11,549 bases of DNA from an uncultured Alistipes sp. GTDB lineage: Bacteria; Bacteroidota; Bacteroidia; Bacteroidales; Rikenellaceae. Where the stretch lies: assembly GCA_900542505.1 (NCBI GenBank), contig UQNV01000057.1, positions 1-11,549 of the forward strand. Reading direction: 5' to 3'. A program made the translations under genes and the position numbers. The notes beneath the pieces were generated by a model. It had not been told where the DNA came from. It searched no databases and was given only the letters and a program-made list of their open reading frames with translations. This document shows, piece after piece, positions 1 to 6,814 of this stretch (positions are counted from its first letter, which is position 1; each line of letters opens with the position of its first letter).

Positions 1-51
1 AGATCTACACACTGCATATCGTCGGCAGCGTCAGATGTGTATAAGAGACAG
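1..51 (+). other. Illumina Nextera i5 adapter left at contig end (artefact)
   Basis: Positions 1-10 (AGATCTACAC) match the 3' end of the i5 flow-cell adapter. Positions 11-18 (ACTGCATA) match an i5 index that I recall as N506/S506. Positions 19-51 match the Nextera read-1 transposon sequence, ending with the 19-base Tn5 mosaic end AGATGTGTATAAGAGACAG at 33-51. The parts occur in the correct order with nothing between them, so this is library sequence and not genome. Real sequence starts at about 52. Any reading frame entering this stretch is spurious. Confidence 0.98.
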
Positions 52-82
52 AGACTGGCCCGGCTCCCCCACTCACCGCAAC

Positions 83-112
83 AAAAGAGGTACGGCCCCC
101 GTACCTCTTTTT
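83..112 (+). terminator. Hairpin terminator upstream of lysS
   Basis: A perfect 12-bp stem (83-94 with 100-111) has a 5-base loop and ends in a T run at 108-112. The left arm begins with an A run, so it could act in both directions. It probably ends a gene lost to the left of the contig break and insulates lysS from it. Confidence 0.8.
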
Positions 113-204
113 CCGTCCCCCGCTCTGCTCCGACAGCCGCGGGAAGCTCCGGTCCGTCCCGTCGGAAAAATTGCCCGCGGCCCCGGAATCTCGACTTTTT
201 TTTG

Positions 205-212
205 TAATTTTG
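205..212 (+). promoter_or_regulatory. Putative -7 promoter element of lysS (TAATTTTG)
   Basis: TAATTTTG matches the Bacteroidota -7 consensus TAnnTTTG exactly. It lies in a T-rich patch within otherwise GC-rich sequence, about 41 bases before the lysS start. No -33 TTTG box is seen at the usual spacing; the nearest upstream TTG, at 171-173, is too far away. Initiation near position 218 would give a leader of about 35 bases. Confidence 0.5.
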
Positions 213-253
213 CCCTCTGGAAAAACCATTACAGATTACAGAGCATAAACGAT

Positions 254-1978
254 ATGAGCATCGAACTCAGTGAACAGGAACAGCTTCGCAGACAATCGCT
301 CAAGGCGCTGCGCGAACTGGGCATCGAGCCCTACCCCGCCGCACGGTACGAAGTGACGGCAACGGCACGCGAAATCGCCGAGAACTACGACGAGGCGAAA
401 GGCAACTATCAGGACATCCGCATCGCGGGACGCATCATGTCGCGCCGCATCATGGGCAGCGCATCGTTCTTCGAACTGCAGGACCACACGGGCCGCATCC
501 AGGTCTACATCCGTCGCGACGACATCTGTCCCGAGGGTGACGCGACGCTCTACAACACCGTATTCAAGAAACTGCTCGACATCGGCGACTTCATCGGCGT
601 CGAGGGCTTCGCATTCCACACCAAGACGGGCGAACTGTCGGTACATTGCCGCAAGTTCACCCTCATCTCGAAGTCGCTGCGCCCGCTGCCCGTCGTCAAG
701 GAGAAGGACGGACAGACGTTCGACGCCTTCACCGACCCCGAGGTGCGCTACCGCCAGCGCTACGTCGACCTGATTGTCAACCCGCAGGTCAAGGAGGTCT
801 TCGCCAAGCGGGCGAAAATCATCACGACGATGCGCGAATTCTTCAACGAGCGCGGCTATCTGGAGGTCGAGACGCCCATCCTGCAGCCCATTCCGGGCGG
901 TGCGGCGGCGCGTCCCTTCATCACGCACCACAACTCGCTCGACGTGGACCTCTACCTGCGTATCGCCACGGAGCTCTACCTCAAGAAGCTGATTGTCGGC
1001 GGATTCGACGGCGTCTACGAGCTGGGCAAGAACTTCCGCAACGAGGGCATGGACCGCACGCACAACCCCGAGTTCACCTGCATGGAAATCTATGTGGCCT
1101 ACAAGGACTACCGCTGGATGATGGAGTTCACCGAGCAGCTGCTCGAGCGGATTTCGACCGCTGTGAACGGCACCACGGAGCTGACCATCGATGGCCGCCA
1201 GATTTCGTTCAAGGCCCCGTTCCGCCGCCTGACGATGACCGACGCCATCCGCGAAAAGACGGGCTACGACATCACGGGCCAGAGCGAGGAGCAGCTGCGC
1301 GAAGCCTGCAAGCGGCTGGGCGTCGAGACCGACGAGACGATGGGCAAGGGCAAGCTCATCGACGCCATCTTCGGGCAGTACTGCGAAGGGGAGCTCATCC
1401 AGCCCACCTTCGTCTGCGACTACCCCATCGAGATGTCGCCGCTGTGCAAGCGCCACCGCGACAACCAGGAGCTCACGGAGCGCTTCGAGCTCTTCGTCAA
1501 CGGCAAGGAGCTCTGCAACGCCTACTCCGAGCTGAACGACCCGATTGACCAGCTGGAGCGCTTCCAGGAGCAGCTGCGCCTCTCGGAGAAGGGCGACGAC
1601 GAGGCGATGTTCATCGACATGGACTTCGTCCGCGCATTGGAGTACGGCATGCCGACCTGCTCGGGCATGGGTATGGGCATCGACCGTCTGGCGATGTTCA
1701 TGACGGGCCAGACGTCGATTCAGGACGTGCTGTTCTTCCCGCAGATGCGTCCCGAGAAGAAGGTCGTGGCCGACCCCGCGGAGGCCTACACCGCCATCGG
1801 TGTCCCCGAGGAGTGGGTTCCCGTCATCCAGAAGATGGGCTACATCACCGTAGAGTCGCTGCGCAAGCTTGCCCCGGGCAAGTTCTTCAACGACCTCTGC
1901 GGCTACAACAAGAAAAACAAGCTGGGTCTGAAGGCCCCCTCGATGGAGGAGGTCAAGGCGTGGTGCGCGGCCGAATAG
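254..1978 (+). CDS. lysS: Lysyl-tRNA synthetase, class II
   Basis: Charges tRNA-Lys with lysine using ATP in the cytoplasm. The 574-residue product has an N-terminal OB-fold anticodon-binding domain (about 55-140) and a class II catalytic core. Motif 1 ends at GYLEVETP (201-208). Motif 2 spans about 258-282 and contains FRNEG and [13 protein letters not shown]. Motif 3 is [12 protein letters not shown] (471-482). A tail of about 70 residues (about 503-574) follows motif 3, whereas the E. coli enzyme of about 505 residues stops near there; a longer form is usual in Bacteroidota. The frame stays open upstream to position 35, but that ATG lies in adapter sequence. The ATG at 254 gives the conserved N-terminus [10 protein letters not shown] and sits just after the promoter motif, so it is the chosen start. 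First gene of the plus-strand run; the next gene follows after 36 bases. Confidence 0.97.
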   Translation: MSIELSEQEQLRRQSLKALRELGIEPYPAARYEVTATAREIAENYDEAKGNYQDIRIAGRIMSRRIMGSASFFELQDHTGRIQVYIRRDDICPEGDATLYNTVFKKLLDIGDFIGVEGFAFHTKTGELSVHCRKFTLISKSLRPLPVVKEKDGQTFDAFTDPEVRYRQRYVDLIVNPQVKEVFAKRAKIITTMREFFNERGYLEVETPILQPIPGGAAARPFITHHNSLDVDLYLRIATELYLKKLIVGGFDGVYELGKNFRNEGMDRTHNPEFTCMEIYVAYKDYRWMMEFTEQLLERISTAVNGTTELTIDGRQISFKAPFRRLTMTDAIREKTGYDITGQSEEQLREACKRLGVETDETMGKGKLIDAIFGQYCEGELIQPTFVCDYPIEMSPLCKRHRDNQELTERFELFVNGKELCNAYSELNDPIDQLERFQEQLRLSEKGDDEAMFIDMDFVRALEYGMPTCSGMGMGIDRLAMFMTGQTSIQDVLFFPQMRPEKKVVADPAEAYTAIGVPEEWVPVIQKMGYITVESLRKLAPGKFFNDLCGYNKKNKLGLKAPSMEEVKAWCAAE

Positions 1979-2014
1979 GCGCGCATCGCAGCCCGCGCTG
2001 AAAAACGAGAGGAG

Positions 2015-3046
2015 ATGAAACCGAGCAACCTGTTTCTTGCGGCACTTGCCGCCGTTGCGGTGCTGGTATCGGCACCCGCCTCGGCACAGTATGCCGGGCA
2101 GTCCTGCATCCGCAAGACCGAGAGCCCGACGCCGGCCACGCCGACGCACTTCTCGTTCAAGATGAACGGAACGTTCCGCATCATGCAGCTTACCGACCTG
2201 CACTGCACGCTCGACTACCGCTCGGACCACATCTTCCCGATGCTCAGCCAGCTGATTCAGTTCGAACAGCCCGACCTGATTGTCATCACAGGCGACGCGG
2301 TCTACTCGGCCAACGACGAGGTGCTCTGGCGGCGGCTGGGCGACTTCCTCGCCTCGCAACACATACCCTATGCCGTGACGCTGGGCAACCACGACGCCGA
2401 GCGGATTTCGCGCGGGCGGGTCTACGACATCATCCGCACGCTACCGCTCTGCGTCAACGCGCAGTTCAACCCCTCGGGGGAGCGGCAGGGCGACTTCGTC
2501 ATTCCGCTCTACGCCTACGACGACCCCGCGAAGGTCGAGGCGCGGCTCTACGTGATGGACTCGAACGACTACAACGCCGACGACCACTCCTACCGGGGAT
2601 TCACCGCGGAGCAGGTCGCCTGGTACCGCTCGCAGAGCGAAGAGGCCGAACGCCGCGACGGACGGCGGAGCAACGCGCTGCTCTTCTGCCACGTTCCGCT
2701 GCATGAGTTCCGCGAGGCCTACGACACCCACCCCGTGGCGGGCTTCCGGCTCGAGGGGGAGTGTCCGGCACGCGACAACACGGGGATGTTCGACGAACTG
2801 CTCCGCCGGGGCGAGGTGACGGGCGTCTTCGCCGGCCACGACCACACGAACAACTACGTCGCCCAGCTCAAGGGCATCGGCATGGCCTACGGCCGCTACA
2901 GCGGCGGCTTCGGCGAATACCAGGAGCTGCTGAGCGGGGCCCGCATCATCGAGCTCAAGGCCGGAGGCCGGGGCTTCACCACCTGGGAGCGGCTGGCCAA
3001 CAACAGCGTCGTGCGCAAGGTCACCCTGCCCGAACAGGAGCGATAA
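2015..3046 (+). CDS. Exported calcineurin-like metallophosphoesterase
   Basis: A 343-residue protein with a signal peptide: positively charged start, hydrophobic stretch at about 6-20, and a likely cleavage after ASA at 22-24. The mature part carries the full set of binuclear-metal motifs of the calcineurin-like phosphoesterase fold: D61-x-H63 in LTDLHC, GD at 93-94, GNHD at 124-127, H226 in FCHVPLH, and GHDH at 274-277. The enzyme should therefore hydrolyse a phosphoester in the periplasm or at the surface. The overall form resembles the Bacteroidota purple-acid-phosphatase/Dcr2-like branch, but the substrate cannot be read from sequence. The start has a purine-rich GAGAGGAG directly before the ATG. 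The gene lies 36 bases after lysS and 4 bases before the next ORF, so it is probably co-transcribed with both. No lipobox is present, so a soluble exported form is more likely than a lipoprotein. Confidence 0.9.
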   Translation: MKPSNLFLAALAAVAVLVSAPASAQYAGQSCIRKTESPTPATPTHFSFKMNGTFRIMQLTDLHCTLDYRSDHIFPMLSQLIQFEQPDLIVITGDAVYSANDEVLWRRLGDFLASQHIPYAVTLGNHDAERISRGRVYDIIRTLPLCVNAQFNPSGERQGDFVIPLYAYDDPAKVEARLYVMDSNDYNADDHSYRGFTAEQVAWYRSQSEEAERRDGRRSNALLFCHVPLHEFREAYDTHPVAGFRLEGECPARDNTGMFDELLRRGEVTGVFAGHDHTNNYVAQLKGIGMAYGRYSGGFGEYQELLSGARIIELKAGGRGFTTWERLANNSVVRKVTLPEQER

Positions 3047-3050
3047 GCCG

Positions 3051-3425
3051 ATGGACAACCGCCCGACAGGAAAATGCGGCCGACGCGCCGTCGATGCGGC
3101 AATCATCGCCGTCATCCTTCTGGGAGGCCTCTCAACGGGCGGGCTGCTTCCCGCATGGCTCGGCCGCGCGGTGTGGCTGCTGCTGGCGGCCGGATGCTGG
3201 CTCTGGCTGGCGGCCGGAGTGTGGCGGAAGCTTACGATGCGCCGGCGCGGCTGGCTCGTCTTCTGGAGCTATGCGGCCGCGGGATGCGCTGCGGCATGGG
3301 CGGTCCGCACGGGAATGGAGGAGATGAGCGCCTGGCAGCGGTTCGACCGCGTCTGCAGCGCCGTACTGCTGGCAGGTGTAATTATAGCTATTGTGTACAA
3401 CATCATTTATAAAAACAAACCGAAC
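3051..3425 (+). CDS. Four-helix membrane segment ORF reading in frame into tpiA without a stop
   Basis: The ATG at 3051, 4 bases after the phosphoesterase stop, opens 125 codons with no stop before the tpiA ATG, in the same frame; the whole open frame runs 3051-4184 (377 codons). The 125 residues contain four hydrophobic segments (about 14-34, 37-58, 68-86, 101-120). Basic residues lie at the N-terminus (R11-R12), between segments 2 and 3 (RKLTMRRR, 59-66) and at the end (KNK), so both ends should face the cytoplasm. I do not recognise a family. Codon choice is GC-rich and gene-like until about 3375, then AT-rich to the junction, which suits a start region for tpiA. It may be a separate small membrane protein whose stop has been lost, a real fusion anchoring the isomerase, or an assembly indel near the end. 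A one-base shift would use the TGA at 3427-3429, giving the common ATGA overlap with tpiA. Confidence 0.6.
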
Positions 3426-4184
3426 ATGAGAAAGAAAATCGTAGCCGGCAACTGGAAGATGAATACGCTTCCCGCCGAAGGAGTCGAACTGGCAAAGGGC
3501 GTCGTAGCAGGACGCGGCGAGGTATGCTCGTGCGTTAACTTCATCGTTTGCCCGCCGTTCACCCACCTCTCGATGGTAGCCGAGGCCCTGAAGGGTTCGG
3601 ACATCGAGCTGGGCGCCCAGAACTGCGCCGCCGAGGCCAAGGGTGCCTACACGGGCGAGGTAGCTGCCTCGATGCTTGCCGCCCTGGGCTGCAAGTACGT
3701 CATCCTGGGCCACTCGGAGCGTCGCCAGTACTACGGCGAGACCTCCGCTACGCTCAACAAGAAGATGGAGCAGGCCTATGCCAACAACCTCACGCCGATT
3801 TACTGCGTGGGCGAGAACCTCGAGGAGCGCGAGGCCGAGAAGCACTTCGACGTGGTGAAGGCTCAGATTGAGGAGGTTGTCTACAATCTGACGGAGGAGC
3901 AGTTCAAGAACCTGGTCATCGCCTACGAGCCCGTATGGGCCATCGGTACGGGCAAGACCGCTACGGCCGAGCAGGCTCAGGAGATTCACGCCTACATCCG
4001 CAAGGTGCTGGCCGACAAGTTCGGCGCTGCGGCTGCCGAGTGCCCGATTCTCTACGGCGGCTCGTGCAAGCCTTCGAACGCTGCCGAAATCTTCGCCAAG
4101 GAGGATGTCGACGGCGGTCTGATTGGCGGCGCCGCTCTGAAGGCCGAGGACTTCCTGGCCATCGGCAAGGGCTTCGCGAAGTAA
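3426..4184 (+). CDS. tpiA: Triose-phosphate isomerase
   Basis: Interconverts dihydroxyacetone phosphate and glyceraldehyde 3-phosphate in glycolysis and gluconeogenesis. From the ATG at 3426 the product is 252 residues, the usual length for this single-domain TIM barrel. It begins [13 protein letters not shown], placing the catalytic N9 and K11 where the family has them. H96 lies in GHSERR, and the base E168 in [14 protein letters not shown], which includes flexible loop 6. The phosphate-binding loops GGS (211-213) and GG (234-235) are present. The ATG is preceded by an A-rich stretch (AAAAACAAACCGAAC), typical of Bacteroidota start regions without Shine-Dalgarno. The same frame is open further upstream to 3051 (see that entry), but residues before 3426 are not part of the isomerase fold. 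Last gene before the strong terminator at 4227-4264. Confidence 0.96.
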   Translation: MRKKIVAGNWKMNTLPAEGVELAKGVVAGRGEVCSCVNFIVCPPFTHLSMVAEALKGSDIELGAQNCAAEAKGAYTGEVAASMLAALGCKYVILGHSERRQYYGETSATLNKKMEQAYANNLTPIYCVGENLEEREAEKHFDVVKAQIEEVVYNLTEEQFKNLVIAYEPVWAIGTGKTATAEQAQEIHAYIRKVLADKFGAAAAECPILYGGSCKPSNAAEIFAKEDVDGGLIGGAALKAEDFLAIGKGFAK

Positions 4185-4201
4185 TTCGTCGCCCGACAAA
4201 C

Positions 4202-4219
4202 GACGGGAATACTCCCGTC
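4202..4219 (+). other. Short hairpin between tpiA and its terminator
   Basis: GACGGGA at 4202-4208 pairs with TCCCGTC at 4213-4219 across a 4-base loop, 17 bases after the tpiA stop. No T run follows, so it is not a terminator alone. It may protect the 3' end of the mRNA or assist the larger hairpin 7 bases further on. Confidence 0.45.
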
Positions 4220-4226
4220 AAAGGGT

Positions 4227-4264
4227 AAATAACCCGTGCTGCACTGCTGCAGCACGGGTTATTT
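4227..4264 (+). terminator. Strong terminator of the lysS-tpiA run
   Basis: A perfect 17-bp stem (4227-4243 with 4248-4264) closes a 4-base loop. The right arm ends TTATTT and continues CGTTTC, giving a T-rich tail. The left arm starts with A/T pairs, so the element could also act on the opposite strand. Confidence 0.88.
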
Positions 4265-4309
4265 CGTTTCTCATGCGCGAAATCAGGCCCCGAGCAACGG
4301 TAGGCACCC

Positions 4310-4341
4310 AAAAAAGCGGCACGGCCGCAAGGCCGCACCGC
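4310..4341 (-). terminator. Terminator of the minus-strand PepSY-like gene
   Basis: On the minus strand a GC-rich hairpin (GCGG arm 4338-4341 with 4316-4319; inner 5-bp stem 4331-4335 with 4322-4326; 4-base loop; 2x2 internal loop) is followed directly by six Ts (4315-4310). It lies 33 bases after the stop of the gene at 4375-4815 and faces the tpiA terminator. Confidence 0.8.
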
Positions 4342-4374
4342 ATGATGAGATGAGGGAGGTTATGCCCGGAGGAA

Positions 4375-4815
4375 TCAGTCGTCGATGTCGATGACCTGGA
4401 AGTTCTTGTCGAACTTGATTTCAAGGCCGTTCATCAGCTCGACCTCCCAGGTGTACTTGTTACGCTCGATTTTGCGGATGGTCTGCCCGGCAAAGCTCTT
4501 GGCCACGTAGTCGCGAATCCGGGCCGGGACAATCGCCTCGGGAACGGCCGCATAACGGCACTCGACCGCGGTCCAGGCACCGTCGCTGTCGAAGTCGACC
4601 TCCGTGCGGTCGGTGTAGGTCACCTCGTACTCCGAACCGATGAACTTCGGGTCCTCGACGGCGAAGGCGAGGGTCAGGTCCTTGAAGTTGGAGGCAAGGA
4701 ACTCCTGCGCGGGGGCGGGAAGCTGCTCGAGGGTGATGGGGCGCTCGCGGCCGTCGGCGAACGATGCGGTGATTCCTGCGAAGAGAAGAGCTGCTGCTAC
4801 AAAATACTTTTTCAT
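4375..4815 (-). CDS. Exported PepSY-like (PF11396-type) protein
   Basis: A 146-residue small exported protein. The start at 4815 gives a clean signal peptide (MKKYFVAAALLFAGITASFA, cleavage likely after residue 20); an earlier in-frame ATG at 4866 would put 17 polar residues before it and is less likely. The mature part shows two copies of one pattern. Copy 1 (about 32-86): LPAPAQEFLASNF, then EYEVTYTDRTEVDFDSDGAW. Copy 2 (about 91-145): VPEAIVPARIRDYVAKSF, then YTWEVELMNGLEIKFD. This double repeat is the signature of the Bacteroidota PepSY-like family related in fold to beta-lactamase-inhibitor protein. The role of the family is unsettled; binding of a periplasmic partner is a reasonable guess, not shown here. 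No exact promoter motif was found; GAACTTTG (minus strand, 4871-4864) is one mismatch from the -7 consensus. A terminator follows at 4310-4341. Confidence 0.85.
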   Translation of the reverse strand: MKKYFVAAALLFAGITASFADGRERPITLEQLPAPAQEFLASNFKDLTLAFAVEDPKFIGSEYEVTYTDRTEVDFDSDGAWTAVECRYAAVPEAIVPARIRDYVAKSFAGQTIRKIERNKYTWEVELMNGLEIKFDKNFQVIDIDD

Positions 4816-4966
4816 GGTTGTAATCGGTTTGAGGGTTAAACTTGTTCGTTTTGTTTTACGATACAAAGTTCACGCTCAAATCTGAAAAGAATCTAACATC
4901 GGGAGAAAACCGGCCATTTTTTCGAAAAAAAAAATGCACCGGCAGCAGCAGACGGCCCGTAAGGCC

Positions 4967-5659
4967 CTATGGCCGGGCCATATCGTCGACGCCGAGCGAC
5001 GGGTCCCAAAGGCAGGGCGCACCGTAGACCTCCTCCACCGCGCGGAGGTAGTCGCCGATGGGGTCGAGCCCCATCGCCTCGCGCAGCGAATCGAGCCGCT
5101 CGGGCGACTCGACGGGCCAGAGGCGGCAGATGCGCTCGACACGTGCCGAGTCTGCTGCAACGAGCCGCGTGGAGGAGCAGGTCTGCGTGCCGTAACGCTG
5201 CGGCCGGCCCTCGCGCATGAGCATCCGGTCGAGCAGCGTTGCGTAGTTCGACTTCGAGACTCGCCCGGCCGCCATCTGCTCCTCGACAAGGGGCATCCAG
5301 CGCCGCTGCATCGCCAGGTCGGCATGGTCAATCACCAGCCAGATAGCTTCGTTCGCCTCATCGGAGAGCCCTTCGGGCCACCCCTCGGCCAGCAGGTCGG
5401 AGACGATACGCCGGTTCGCGGCATCGACCTCCTCCATGCGGGCACTGGCCGCAAGCAGCGAATCGACCTGCGGCGGCACCTGCTGCGAGAGGCGGATGAC
5501 CTCCATGCGCACCGCCTGGTCGCGGTCGCGGACCGCACGCAGCAGCGAGTCGAGGTTCTGGGCTTCGAGCGCCTGGGCACAGAGCAGGCCACAGAGGCCG
5601 AGCAGCCAGCGCGCCATCGCCATCTTCGTTCTCTTCATCATCTTCATGGTTGTTCTCAT
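4967..5659 (-). CDS. Exported DUF6624-type protein
   Basis: A 230-residue protein with a basic N-terminus rich in Met, then a hydrophobic stretch (about 18-31) and a likely cleavage near ALEA/Q at residue 33 or 34, so it is probably exported. Several in-frame ATGs lie close together (5659, 5647, 5641, 5638, 5623). I take 5659, which has GAGGAA about 9 bases upstream, though 5647 would give an equally good signal peptide. Features typical of the DUF6624 family: DRDQAVR (45-51), an aliphatic/aromatic block around IWLVIDHADL (106-115), YATLLDR (139-145) and GRPQRYGTQ (151-159). No biochemical role is known to me. It is 151 bases upstream of the PepSY-like gene on the same strand. A 10-base A run at 4925-4934 becomes a T tract downstream of its stop, but the paired bases before it are weak, so termination there is uncertain. 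Confidence 0.82.
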   Translation of the reverse strand: MRTTMKMMKRTKMAMARWLLGLCGLLCAQALEAQNLDSLLRAVRDRDQAVRMEVIRLSQQVPPQVDSLLAASARMEEVDAANRRIVSDLLAEGWPEGLSDEANEAIWLVIDHADLAMQRRWMPLVEEQMAAGRVSKSNYATLLDRMLMREGRPQRYGTQTCSSTRLVAADSARVERICRLWPVESPERLDSLREAMGLDPIGDYLRAVEEVYGAPCLWDPSLGVDDMARP

Positions 5660-6156
5660 CGGTTGGTTCCTCGCGGATTGCCGTCAAAAGAGACGCGGCG
5701 AAAAAGGGCGTGGAAACCCATATGCCTCCGCCAGTGAAAGCATCGGGCGCTGCCCGGCTGCTATCCCCGGCAGAAGCCTCCGCCCCGGGGCAGTTGCCGG
5801 CCTCATCAGAAGCGAACGCCATGCGGGGAGAGCCCTGCCGACCAATCCCGGCACCTTCGGCCACATCCCCTCCGGTAATTCCCGGCACGTCCAGCTCCTC
5901 ACCTCCGTCCATTTCCAGCCCCTTCCGGCGCTGTCCGGCGTCATCGGGTTAAGCACCTCCCACAGCAAGTCCGCACGCACCGCACTCTCCAATCAACCCA
6001 ATCAACCCAATCGACCCAATCAACCCAATCGACCCAATCAACCCAATCGACCCAATCGGCCCAATCGGTCGTCCAACGGCTCCGTCCGCGTTATAAATAT
6101 AGCGAAAAAATCCACAACGTGCGCAGCGCATCCGCCCAATCGCCTCGTCACGGCAC
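5660..6156. other. Long intergenic region without a convincing gene
   Basis: About 500 bases between the DUF6624-type gene and the rplQ terminator. The part at 5690-5985 is GC-rich, with short palindromic pieces such as GCCCCGGGGC (5782-5791) and a twice-used GCCTCCGCC. The open frames here, on both strands, are low-complexity (Pro/Ser/Ala or Gly/Glu/Ala rich, or Trp/Arg/Pro rich), lack domain-like patterning, and run into the neighbouring gene in antisense or into the tandem repeat. I therefore call no CDS. A 9-bp repeat array (5989-6069) and an AT-rich patch (about 6091-6116) follow. I recognise no known structured RNA. Confidence 0.6.
5989..6069. repeat. 9-bp tandem repeat, nine units (CCAATCRAC)
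   Basis: Nine head-to-tail 9-base units, 81 bases in all. Units 1, 2, 4 and 6 read CCAATCAAC; units 3, 5 and 7 read CCAATCGAC; units 8 and 9 read CCAATCGGC and CCAATCGGT. The A/G variants alternate in the middle, suggesting expansion by 18-base doublets. Because the period is divisible by three it stays open in several frames (for example Asn-Gln/Arg-Pro on plus, Ile-Gly-Leu/Ser on minus), which creates false ORFs. Confidence 0.95.
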
Positions 6157-6202
6157 AAAAAATTCCCGGGAGTGTCGCTCGCGACATCTCCCGGGAACTT
6201 TT
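6157..6202 (-). terminator. Terminator of the ribosomal protein/rpoA operon
   Basis: TTCCCGGGAG at 6163-6172 pairs with CTCCCGGGAA at 6188-6197. After a one-base bulge the stem continues five more pairs (6173-6177 with 6182-6186) to a 4-base loop. On the minus strand the hairpin is followed by TTTTTT (6162-6157). It starts about 49 bases after the rplQ stop. On the plus strand it is followed by CTTTT, so weak bidirectional action is possible. Confidence 0.9.
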
Positions 6203-6245
6203 CGGCTGACGGGTTCCGGACCCCGGCAGGGTCCGCCCGTGCCCA

Positions 6246-6812
6246 TTACATCTTCTTGCCCACGTTGGTCTTCTTGGCAACCTTCGGAGCAGCAGCCTTT
6301 GCCGAAGCGGCCTTCGGGGCCTTCGGAGCAGCCGTCTTCTTGTTCTCGACTACCGTAGCGTCCTCGACAGCGTCGGTCGTCTTCTTTGAACGCGAACGAC
6401 GCGTCTTGGGCTTAGCCTCTGCAGCAGCTGGCTTCACGCCCAGCGTGTAGGCCTCGTTGAAGTCAACGAACTCGATGATGCACATGTCGGCGGCATCGCC
6501 CAGACGGAAGCCCGTCTTGAGGATACGCGTGTAACCGCCCGGACGCTCTGCAATCTTCGGAGCGATGGTGCGGAAGAGCTCCGTCACGGCCTCCTTCTGC
6601 TTGAGGTACGAGAATACAACACGACGCGAGTGGGTGGTATCCTCCTTCGACTTCGTTACGAGCGGCTCGACGAACTGACGCACGGCGCGCGCCTTCGCAA
6701 CCGTAGTCTCGATGCGCTTGTGCAAGATGAGCGACGAAGCCATGTTCGACAGCATCGCCTTGCGGTGGCCCGCCTGACGGCCGAGATGGTTGAAATTCTT
6801 ATTGTGTCTCAT
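6246..6812 (-). CDS. rplQ: Large-subunit ribosomal protein L17 (bL17)
   Basis: A 188-residue product. Residues 1 to about 122 form the L17 core: [20 protein letters not shown] at the start, [19 protein letters not shown] in the middle, and [20 protein letters not shown] near the end. L17 binds 23S rRNA near the exit tunnel. A tail of about 65 residues (126-188) follows, rich in Ala, Lys and Pro, with a run close to [17 protein letters not shown]. Extended tails are common in Bacteroidota L17; this one is basic and probably disordered. The start lies 2 bases after the rpoA stop, the classic rpoA-rplQ order, so translation is likely coupled. Last gene of the operon. Confidence 0.97.
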   Translation of the reverse strand: MRHNKNFNHLGRQAGHRKAMLSNMASSLILHKRIETTVAKARAVRQFVEPLVTKSKEDTTHSRRVVFSYLKQKEAVTELFRTIAPKIAERPGGYTRILKTGFRLGDAADMCIIEFVDFNEAYTLGVKPAAAEAKPKTRRSRSKKTTDAVEDATVVENKKTAAPKAPKAASAKAAAPKVAKKTNVGKKM

Positions 6813-6814
6813 GA

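Noticed and set aside
33..51. Transposon end of a genomic Tn5-like element
   Set aside because: The mosaic end is preceded by exact adapter and index sequence, so it comes from tagmentation and not from a mobile element.
35..253. Upstream in-frame extension of lysS beginning at the ATG at 35
   Set aside because: The ATG lies in the adapter and the extension crosses a terminator hairpin and the promoter motif; the start at 254 matches the family.
236..2392. Long open frame on the minus strand opposite lysS
   Set aside because: It is antisense to a certain gene, rich in Arg, Val, Leu and Glu as expected from reversed GC-rich codons, and has no domain pattern.
4917..4934. T6-CG-A10 as a strong terminator of the DUF6624-type gene
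   Set aside because: The T/A tract is present but no good GC stem lies directly before it on the minus strand, so it is not called as a feature.
5690..5985. Cobalamin riboswitch
   Set aside because: Some pieces on the minus strand loosely resemble it, but the B12-box and core motifs could not be aligned in order, and the neighbouring genes are not transport genes.
5684..5992. Minus-strand frame of about 102 codons in the intergenic region
   Set aside because: Trp/Arg/Pro-rich with no recognisable fold or start context, and it overlaps an equally open frame; typical of GC-rich non-coding DNA.
5989..6069. CRISPR array
   Set aside because: Nine-base units are directly abutting with no spacers and no cas genes nearby; it is a minisatellite.
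5436..6209. Plus-strand frame with an Asn-Gln/Arg-Pro repeat
   Set aside because: It starts antisense within the DUF6624-type gene and its repeat is simply the 9-bp minisatellite, which cannot create stops in this frame.
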